From NCBI GenBank assembly GCA_030614245.1, contig JAUWKK010000154.1, positions 1 to 6,921 of the forward strand: a stretch of DNA of 6,921 bases, in the 5' to 3' direction. The notes under the pieces are model-generated. The model did no database searches. It was not told where the DNA came from and worked only from the letters and a program-made list of their open reading frames with translations. The stretch is from Planctomycetota bacterium. GTDB lineage: Bacteria > Planctomycetota > PUPC01 > JABMSA01 > JAUWKK01. A program made the translations under genes and the position numbers. Shown here in pieces: positions 1 through 5,006 of the stretch; within the stretch, counting starts at the first letter, position 1; each line of letters starts with the position of its first letter.

Positions 1-707
1 AGACCGACGTGCTGAAAGATATTCGCGGCTGGGACCCCTTCAACGTGACGGAAGACTGCGACCTGGGCATCCGTCTCTTCAAGATGGGGTATCGCACGCA
101 CGTGCTCGATTCGACAACGTGGGAAGAGGCGAACTCCGATCTACGCAACTGGATCCGGCAGCGGTCGCGATGGGTGAAGGGATATATCCAGACGCACCTG
201 GTTCATATGCGCCGGCCGTTTTCTTCGACATGGAAGATGGGCGCGTGGGGCATGTTCAGCTTCCTCACTTCCGTCGGAGGCCTTGCGCTGATGCTGCTGC
301 TGAACCCGATCTTCTGGATTATCGGCGCATCGTATCTCGGCTGCTGGGCGGTGGACCTGCACGCGAACGGCTGGGACTTCGGCGCGACCATGAGCCTGCC
401 CTACGCCGAGCGATGGGTCTGGCAGATGTGGTTCAGCGATGCCACCAACCCGGGCTACGAGCCATTCTGGAACGCCGTCTCGCAGCTTTTCTACGTTATG
501 ACTATCCTGCTGCTGGCCGGTAATTTCTTCTTCGTATTCATGCACGTGCTGGCGTGTATCAGGCGCAGGACTTTCTCGCTGATACCGTGGGCTGTCGTCT
601 CCCCCCTTTACTGGGTGCTGATCAGCATAGCCGCTTGGAAGGGCTTCATGCAGCTCTTCTTCAGGCCGTTCTACTGGGAGAAGACCATTCACGGGCTGGA
701 CGAATGA
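1..707 (+). CDS. Membrane family 2 glycosyltransferase, C-terminal part (cellulose-synthase-like / XagB-like)
   Basis: The reading frame is open to the left edge of the window. The GTG at 9 lies inside the conserved core (T-D-V-L-K-D-I-R-G-W-D), so the real start is upstream and the gene is partial. Numbering from that GTG, the frame shows the acceptor/catalytic motif T-E-D-C-D-L-G (14-20) and the Q-R-S-R-W-V-K-G motif (51-58), the QxxRW signature of processive inverting GT2 synthases. Hydrophobic stretches follow at about 79-112, 157-182 and 190-215, and the end L-Y-W-V-L...R-P-F-Y-W-E-K-T-x-H-G-L is typical of XagB-like and related beta-glycan synthases. By family, such enzymes polymerise sugars from nucleotide-sugar donors on the cytoplasmic face and extrude the chain through their own membrane channel. 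The sugar and linkage cannot be read from this fragment. The secreted protein gene 144 bp downstream on the same strand may be co-transcribed. Family assignment is strong; product identity is unknown. Confidence 0.93.
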   Translation, partial: TDVLKDIRGWDPFNVTEDCDLGIRLFKMGYRTHVLDSTTWEEANSDLRNWIRQRSRWVKGYIQTHLVHMRRPFSSTWKMGAWGMFSFLTSVGGLALMLLLNPIFWIIGASYLGCWAVDLHANGWDFGATMSLPYAERWVWQMWFSDATNPGYEPFWNAVSQLFYVMTILLLAGNFFFVFMHVLACIRRRTFSLIPWAVVSPLYWVLISIAAWKGFMQLFFRPFYWEKTIHGLDE

Positions 708-726
708 TCCGACGGACAGGTGAAGG

Positions 727-846
727 GTGGAACAGTTGAACAGTCGAAAGATTCAGATTTTCTACTCTCGCCTGCTCTCCTGTCACCTGCTCTCCTTTCT
801 GCTGCTTCCCGCCTCCGTCTCGAGGGCCGCCGTTATCGAGGTCTAA
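727..846 (+). other. 39-codon ORF resembling an isolated signal peptide, in the GT2-to-secreted-protein gap
   Basis: A GTG at 727 opens a frame ending with TAA at 844-846, six bases before the ATG at 852. It is in a different frame from the large downstream gene. The product would be a basic N-terminus (N-S-R-K near residues 5-8), a hydrophobic core (H-L-L-S-F-L-L-L-P, 20-28) and a signal-peptidase-like S-R-A|A-V-I-E-V end (32-39). This could be a short leader ORF coupled to the next gene, the decayed start of a lost secreted protein, or chance, since the pyrimidine-rich repeated DNA here encodes Leu and Ser in several frames. There is no convincing separate ribosome binding site. Low confidence that it is translated. 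Confidence 0.2.
771..796 (+). repeat. Short direct repeat, CCTGCTCTCCT twice, 15-bp period
   Basis: The 11-mer CCTGCTCTCCT occurs at 771-781 and 786-796, and a similar pyrimidine-rich phrase continues to about 815. Just upstream, GAACAGT occurs twice (730-736 and 738-744). The 708-851 gap therefore looks repeat-like rather than ordinary intergenic DNA. Whether it belongs to a genome-wide dispersed family cannot be judged from one copy. Confidence 0.5.
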
Positions 847-851
847 GACGC

Positions 852-3302
852 ATGTATAGCATATACAGATGGCTGAGCTTGCTGATTGCAGTGGTGATGT
901 CGGCGCCTGCCGCGGCGGCGGAAGTGCCGTGGTGGAACCGGGCTTGGAAATCGCGCAAGCAGGTGCGGGTGGAGGTGCCTAAGTTCCGCGAGGAGCCTGG
1001 ATTCGAGAAACTTCGCGGCCCGAAGCCCGATTTCGGCAGGCTGACCGCCAGGGCGCATATCCTGCGCGAAACACCCGGGGCAGAAGGGCACCCCGATGTC
1101 CGTGTCGTCGACGCCTCGGGCAAGGTGCTGCCGCACCGCGTGCGCGCTTTCGGCGACAAGACGCGGTTCACGGTTGTCTTCCCCGCGCAGGAGAGGACGG
1201 CTGACTACCATATCTATTACGATAATCCGAATGCGAAACACGCTGAACAATCGGAGTGGCGCCCGCCCACGGCGGCCCTGGAGATTGTGGCTGCGAAGCA
1301 TCATGGAAAGGCAACGTTCGAGCTGGCCGAGGTGCTCAAGGGCCTTCGCGGCCAAGTCGATATCCTCGGCGCTTACACGACATCACACATCTCAGGATCG
1401 CTCAGAGCTCCTCGAGCTCCTCGAGTTCCTCGAGGCCGCGGGGGAGGGAGCGGGAGCGGCCTCATCACCAGCATCGAGGGCTATCTGCACTGCCCCATCG
1501 GCGGCAGATACATCTTCTCGGTCAACTACCGAGGCGCATCGTATCTCTTCGTCGACGGCAAGCTGGTAGTCGAAGCCCGGGCGCTCTATCCCACCCCGCA
1601 CACCTGGCCGCAGCCCGACAACGTGATCCTGTCGCCCGGCTATCATCACTTGCGCCTGCTGCTGGTGGAAGCACCGCGCTCCTCCGTAGGTCTCGGCTGG
1701 CAGATGCCGGGCATGCCCGACGTCCAGCTCGTCAGCAAGAGCTTCTATGCGCGATACATCAATGCGAAAACCGTCGCCTTCGAGCAGATCGAACGGCCCG
1801 AGGTCGTATTCTTCACCCATGAGATTCCGCCCGAGGCGATCAACCTCTGGCGGCCCCGCAAGCTGGCCGGGCCGCTGGTCAACTTCCCCGGATACCGCTT
1901 GAAGAAGCCTGTGCCGGTCACCGTGGCCTACACCAGGCTCAACAACCTCAGCACCGTCTCCGATGCCGGCGACGTCGCCTGGCACTGGAAACTCCAGCGG
2001 CTGGTGAGCGAGACGAACCCCGTGTCCGCACGGCCCGCACCCGAGCCGAATACGTTCGAGACGTCCGAGAGAGACCCGGCCGTCTTCCTCCAGGTCGGCC
2101 AATCATACAGCGTCACGCTGACGGCATCGCGCAAGGGCAAGGAGACCGGCACCTACAGGCGGCTGTTGACCTTGATCATCCCGAGGAAGGCCACGAGCTC
2201 CGGCACGTCCAACAGGGTCTACCACATAATCGAGAAGCCGTCTATCCGCCTCGAACTGCTGAGCGCCCCGAATATCGTCTACGCCGGTGAAGAGAATAAC
2301 GCCGCCTTCCGAGTGGTGACGAACCTGAACCACCCCGTGCCGGTCGACTGGAAGGCGTGGATAATGCGCGGCAAGAAGCGCGAGAACGAGCAGACCGGGA
2401 GGTTCTTCGCGGGCACGGGCGAGGACGTGGTGATGAGCTTCCCGCTGCACCTGGGCGATTTCCCCGAGCGGCAGGGATCGATGACCGTCAGCCTCGAAGT
2501 GCTCGACACCGAAACCAACCGCGTCGAGTTCGCTATCGTGCCGTCGCCGAGTAACTTCTCCAAGCTGACCGCTCCGCGAGGGTTCTTCGTCAATCCCGCG
2601 GGCCAGCGGACGATTATCTGCACGACTTATGAAAACGAGGCGGACTATCGCCGTTGGATGGCCCTGAAATACCTTGCACGAAAGCTCGACAGAGGCCCAA
2701 AGAGCGTCATGATCTTCGGCTCGACTATGACCAATGCCGCCGTGGTACGGCCCATCCTCGGCGGTCAGCCGGGGCGCCCCGCAGAGGCGGGCAAGAAGAC
2801 CACCGGCTACGCCGATTACTTCGAGGAGATGGTCAAGGGCAAGGCCGCCGGCGTCACATTCGTGCCGCGGACCGGCGGCGCCGCGCCGATACTGTCAGAC
2901 GTCATCGAGATGAGCAAATGGCTCAGCAAGAACAAGACACAGGTGGCGATCATCGCCCCCGGCCTCGACGATGCTGAACTCGGCGCCTCGCGGGAAGATT
3001 TCGCACGCGGGCTCGACGTCATCATCGACCTGCTCCGCGACCAGGGCCACTACGTCAAGATCATCCTGGTCACGCCGCCGCCGCTGGTGAGCAATCCCGA
3101 ACTCTCCGAGCTATATACCCTCGAGATGCGTAACATCGCCATCAAGCATCACGCCAGAATCGTCAACATCCACAAGCTGCTGCTCAAGCGCAACAACTGG
3201 CGCGACGCATATCGCGCGTCACCTGGCTCGGAAGTCTTCAACCTCTACCCGAACGACGCAATGCAGAAACTCATCGCCAGGAAGATTGCCGATAAGATGT
3301 AA
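852..3302 (+). CDS. Secreted DUF2341 / PA14-like / SGNH-like multidomain protein, probably catalytically degenerate
   Basis: The ATG at 852 is preferred to the in-frame GTG at 720. It is followed directly by a good signal peptide (M-Y-S-I-Y-R-W then a hydrophobic core, with cleavage expected after A-A-A near residue 23), and GAGG (838-841) lies 10 nt upstream; the extra 44 codons from 720 are low-complexity. This gives 816 residues. Residues 27-130 resemble DUF2341 (W-W-N-R-A-W-K-x-R at the start, D-V-R-V-V-D at 82-87, Y-H-I-Y-Y-D-N-P at 119-126). Residues 204-300 resemble a PA14/GLEYA carbohydrate-binding module (G-R-Y-I-F-S, L-F-V-D-G-K, G-Y-H-H-L-R-L). Residues about 310-570 look like beta-rich Ig-type segments. 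Residues about 575-816 look like an SGNH/GDSL hydrolase: G-S-T at 623-625, I-A-P-G-L-D-D at 701-707, V-T-P-P-P at 740-744, Y-P-N-D-A at 799-803. The usual block-III Asn is Asp706, and the usual D-x-x-H is F-N-L-Y, so catalytic Asp and His appear missing. A periplasmic or surface polysaccharide-binding or assembly role beside the GT2 synthase is inference. Confidence 0.85.
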   Translation: MYSIYRWLSLLIAVVMSAPAAAAEVPWWNRAWKSRKQVRVEVPKFREEPGFEKLRGPKPDFGRLTARAHILRETPGAEGHPDVRVVDASGKVLPHRVRAFGDKTRFTVVFPAQERTADYHIYYDNPNAKHAEQSEWRPPTAALEIVAAKHHGKATFELAEVLKGLRGQVDILGAYTTSHISGSLRAPRAPRVPRGRGGGSGSGLITSIEGYLHCPIGGRYIFSVNYRGASYLFVDGKLVVEARALYPTPHTWPQPDNVILSPGYHHLRLLLVEAPRSSVGLGWQMPGMPDVQLVSKSFYARYINAKTVAFEQIERPEVVFFTHEIPPEAINLWRPRKLAGPLVNFPGYRLKKPVPVTVAYTRLNNLSTVSDAGDVAWHWKLQRLVSETNPVSARPAPEPNTFETSERDPAVFLQVGQSYSVTLTASRKGKETGTYRRLLTLIIPRKATSSGTSNRVYHIIEKPSIRLELLSAPNIVYAGEENNAAFRVVTNLNHPVPVDWKAWIMRGKKRENEQTGRFFAGTGEDVVMSFPLHLGDFPERQGSMTVSLEVLDTETNRVEFAIVPSPSNFSKLTAPRGFFVNPAGQRTIICTTYENEADYRRWMALKYLARKLDRGPKSVMIFGSTMTNAAVVRPILGGQPGRPAEAGKKTTGYADYFEEMVKGKAAGVTFVPRTGGAAPILSDVIEMSKWLSKNKTQVAIIAPGLDDAELGASREDFARGLDVIIDLLRDQGHYVKIILVTPPPLVSNPELSELYTLEMRNIAIKHHARIVNIHKLLLKRNNWRDAYRASPGSEVFNLYPNDAMQKLIARKIADKM
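1405..1434 (+). repeat. In-gene 9-bp tandem repeat (GAGCTCCTC, 3.3 copies)
   Basis: Units lie at 1405-1413 and 1414-1422 (identical) and 1423-1431 (one change), with a partial copy at 1432-1434. They are built from overlapping GAGCTC and CTCGAG palindromes. In the secreted-protein frame they encode an A-P-R / A-P-R / V-P-R run, followed by a Gly/Ser/Arg-rich stretch (residues about 194-203). This falls in the linker between the DUF2341-like and PA14-like domains, where length variation would be tolerated. Confidence 0.85.
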
Positions 3303-3317
3303 ACGTGGAGCAGCCGT

Positions 3318-3341
3318 AGGGGCGGTTCGCGAACCGCCCCT
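3318..3341. repeat. Perfect 24-bp palindrome in the 55-bp gap between genes
   Basis: The left arm AGGGGCGGTTCG is exactly complementary to the right arm, with the centre between 3329 and 3330. One wobble pair (3317/3342) and one G-C pair (3316/3343) extend it to 28 bases. It begins 16 bases after the stop of the secreted-protein gene and ends 5 bases before the Shine-Dalgarno of the PLD-like gene. No T-tract follows, so it is not a standard intrinsic terminator. It could be a copy of a dispersed palindromic element, a processing or attenuation hairpin, or a protein-binding site. Perfect self-complementarity with no loop also allows a cruciform. Confidence 0.9.
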
Positions 3342-3346
3342 GCATT

Positions 3347-3351
3347 AGGAG
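3347..3351 (+). promoter_or_regulatory. Shine-Dalgarno AGGAG for the PLD-like gene
   Basis: AGGAG lies 6 bases before the ATG at 3358 and fixes that start. It is the clearest ribosome binding site in the window. It sits just 3' of the palindrome, so pairing there would leave the site exposed rather than sequestered. Confidence 0.75.
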
Positions 3352-3357
3352 CACAAA

Positions 3358-3882
3358 ATGGAACTGCTCGACGGCAAGACGTTGCATCGGCGGGTGATCC
3401 TGGATACGATGCTCGGTGCGCGTGAGACCGTATGGATCGCCACGGCCAACGTGAAGGACTGCCGGATCGAGCGGGACGGCGAATATCGTTCGATCGTCGA
3501 GGCGTTCGCCGAGCTTTGCGGGCGTGGCGTCGAGGTGCGGCTGCTCCACAGCGGGATACCGTCGGCGGCGTTCCGCGAGAGCCTGAAGCAGGTGGAACTG
3601 GCAGGCGACCCCAACTTCAGGATGCGGCGCTGCTCGCGCGTCCACTTCAAGGCGATTCTCGTGGACGACCGCCATCTGTACCTGGGCAGTGCGAACCTTA
3701 CGGGCGCAGGGCTGGGCGCGAAGAGCGCACGCCGCCGCAATTTCGAAATCGGCATCATCTCGCAGGACCAAGCGGCCTTCGAGCACGTCGCCAAGCTCTT
3801 TCATCGGATATGGGAGGGCGAGTTCTGCGGCGACTGCGGCCACCGGGACATCTGCTACGTGCCGCTGGAAGAGCCGGAATGA
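3358..3882 (+). CDS. Phospholipase-D-like (single HKD) protein with C-terminal cysteine cluster
   Basis: The 174-residue product starts at an ATG with a good AGGAG site. One HKD motif is clear: H96-x-K98-x4-D103, followed by Y-L-G-S-A-N-L-T-G-A-G (108-118), the usual G-S-x-N continuation. The N-terminal half (V-W-I-A-T-A-N at 25-31, V-E-V-R-L-L-H-S at about 58-65) fits the beta strands of a PLD fold. Only one HKD is present, so an active enzyme would need to dimerise, as Nuc-type endonucleases do; phospholipase, nuclease and other phosphodiester substrates cannot be told apart here. The C-terminus carries C157-x2-C160-x5-C166 with His162 between, which may bind zinc or another metal. No signal peptide is visible, so a cytoplasmic location is likely. 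The gene lies 55 bp after the secreted-protein gene and 35 bp before the UbiA-like gene, all on the same strand. PLD-like assignment is strong; function is unknown. Confidence 0.88.
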   Translation: MELLDGKTLHRRVILDTMLGARETVWIATANVKDCRIERDGEYRSIVEAFAELCGRGVEVRLLHSGIPSAAFRESLKQVELAGDPNFRMRRCSRVHFKAILVDDRHLYLGSANLTGAGLGAKSARRRNFEIGIISQDQAAFEHVAKLFHRIWEGEFCGDCGHRDICYVPLEEPE

Positions 3883-3917
3883 TGATGCCGGCCACGTTCG
3901 ATCCAAAAGGTGCTTGA
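3879..3917 (+). other. 12-codon mini-ORF bridging two genes
   Basis: The ATG at 3879 overlaps the PLD-like stop (ATGA at 3879-3882), begins with three Met codons, and ends with TGA at 3915-3917, immediately before the ATG at 3918. If ribosomes re-initiated at this ATGA, they would be delivered to the start of the UbiA-like gene. It is too short to be judged by content and may be chance. Confidence 0.12.
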
Positions 3918-4898
3918 ATGCGAATGATGAGCTTCGCACGGCTGATGCGGGTGAGCAATGTTTTCACCGCAATGGCCGATGTCTGGGCGGGATTCTTCCT
4001 GGTCCAGGCTGATCTGGTTGAGGTGTACGACGTCGGCCGCCTGCCGGCCCTGCTGCTCGCGTCCGCGTGCATATATTCGGCAGGCATGGTGTTCAACGAC
4101 GTCTTTGACGTCGAGCGCGACCGAGAGATTCATCCTGCCCGCCCGCTGCCGTCGGGCGAGGTGAGCGTTCGCTCTGCGGTGATATTCGGTGCGCTGCTGC
4201 ACGCTGTCGGCCTTGCTTCGGCTGCGACGGCCGGGCTGTTCCCGGCACTCACGACCGCCGCCGTCATCGGGCTGACTTTCGCCTATAACGGCTGGCTCAA
4301 GCGATATCGCATCACGGGCAGCGTCACGATGGGCGCCTGCCGCTTCGGCAACATGCTGCTCGGGATGTCGCCTTCGCTGCTCATACTTCCCCTTCGGCTG
4401 ATATTCCCCGGCTTCCTGGCGATTTACGTGCTGGTTGTGACGCTGATCAGCACGCTCGAGGAATCGGAGCGTCCGCGCGGCCCGTTCACGGCGCTGCTGG
4501 CGTTCGAACTGGTAGTGATCGGCGCGCTCGGGGCGTATCTCTACAGCAGCCAATCACACTACCCGGCTGCCGATGAACTCGCGACACTGGCGGGCAAGGT
4601 GCTCGGAGCTCTCGCCCTGTGGATTCTCGTCACCGCCATCGGAGCATTGCGCCGTCCGAATCGGAGCAGCATCGGCCAAGTGGTACGCGTCTCGCTGATG
4701 GGCATAATTGTTTTCGATGCCGCGATGCTGATCGGCACGGGCCAACTGCACTGGGCAAAGATGCTCGTGCTCTTCCTGATCCCCACCTACCTGCTGGGGC
4801 GGATGCTCCCGCGTCCGCGACCTTCAGGCGGACGGGTAGGGCCGTCCATTGAAAACCGCCCCGAATACTGCTCAGATAATGGTGATGTGCCTCAATAA
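3918..4898 (+). CDS. UbiA-superfamily prenyltransferase-like membrane protein, EboC-like
   Basis: The ATG at 3918 follows AAAAGG (3905-3910) at suitable spacing; in-frame ATGs at 3924 and 3927 are less well placed. The 326-residue product is mostly hydrophobic, with about eight or nine membrane segments. The first UbiA aspartate motif is clear: N60-D61-V-F-D64-V-E-R-D68-R, then I-H-P-A-R-P-L-P-S-G (71-80), which binds Mg-diphosphate in the superfamily. Y123-N-G-W-L-K-R and T-M-G-A-C-R-F-G-N-M-L-L-G-M (137-150) closely recall the EboC group. Where UbiA and MenA enzymes have a second aspartate motif, this protein has T-L-I-S-T-L-E-E-S-E (175-184), acidic but Glu-based. EboC belongs to the ebo cluster, linked in cyanobacteria to export of scytonemin precursors; no other ebo gene is recognisable in this window. 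The substrate is unknown. The hydrophilic tail after about residue 300 looks non-essential. Superfamily is firm, EboC subgroup probable. Confidence 0.87.
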   Translation: MRMMSFARLMRVSNVFTAMADVWAGFFLVQADLVEVYDVGRLPALLLASACIYSAGMVFNDVFDVERDREIHPARPLPSGEVSVRSAVIFGALLHAVGLASAATAGLFPALTTAAVIGLTFAYNGWLKRYRITGSVTMGACRFGNMLLGMSPSLLILPLRLIFPGFLAIYVLVVTLISTLEESERPRGPFTALLAFELVVIGALGAYLYSSQSHYPAADELATLAGKVLGALALWILVTAIGALRRPNRSSIGQVVRVSLMGIIVFDAAMLIGTGQLHWAKMLVLFLIPTYLLGRMLPRPRPSGGRVGPSIENRPEYCSDNGDVPQ

Positions 4899-4907
4899 TA
4901 ATAATGA
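4896..4907 (+). other. Four consecutive in-frame stop codons ending the EboC-like gene
   Basis: The gene ends TAA-TAA-TAA-TGA in one frame. This gives very secure termination, or it may just reflect a TAA triplet microsatellite. The last stop overlaps an ATG (ATGA at 4904-4907) in another frame. Confidence 0.9.
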
Positions 4908-4993
4908 CGCTGCATACGCTGTCACGTGATTCGGTAAAGGCGCTGTTTGCCGAGACACGTCTTCCGGAACCTGTTGAGTTGGAGCGGCTCTGA
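4904..4993 (+). other. 29-codon ORF in the convergent gap; possible gene remnant
   Basis: The ATG at 4904 overlaps the last of the tandem stops, and TGA at 4991-4993 ends the frame. The predicted peptide starts M-T-L-H-T-L-S-R-D-S and continues A-L-F-A-E-T-R-L-P-E-P. It reads like the start of a soluble protein, but its third-position GC is visibly lower than in neighbouring genes and there is no Shine-Dalgarno. It may be a decayed remnant, a tiny gene, or chance. The whole 4899-5006 gap shows no stem-loop plus T-tract terminator for either convergent gene. Confidence 0.12.
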
Positions 4994-5006
4994 GGCGCGC
5001 ATGCGT

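Noticed and set aside
720..851. In-frame GTG start at 720, extending the secreted protein by 44 residues
   Set aside because: The extension is low-complexity and repeat-encoded, and it would bury a clear signal peptide that starts at the ATG at 852.
1392..2102. 236-codon - strand frame opposite the secreted-protein gene
   Set aside because: No motif or membrane pattern; it is antisense to the PA14-like region, whose own frame is convincing.
3316..3343. Palindrome as an intrinsic transcription terminator
   Set aside because: No T-tract follows on either strand, and the symmetric arms leave no loop of normal form; kept as a palindromic repeat instead.
3855..4553. Long open frame on the - strand opposite the PLD-like and EboC-like genes
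   Set aside because: Its protein is rich in Arg, His, Gln and Glu with no family pattern, as expected for the complement of a high-GC membrane gene; the + strand proteins are recognisable.
4922..5005. Small palindromes TCACGTGA (4922-4929) and CGCATGCG (4998-5005)
   Set aside because: Eight-base palindromes occur by chance and nothing around them suggests an operator or terminator.
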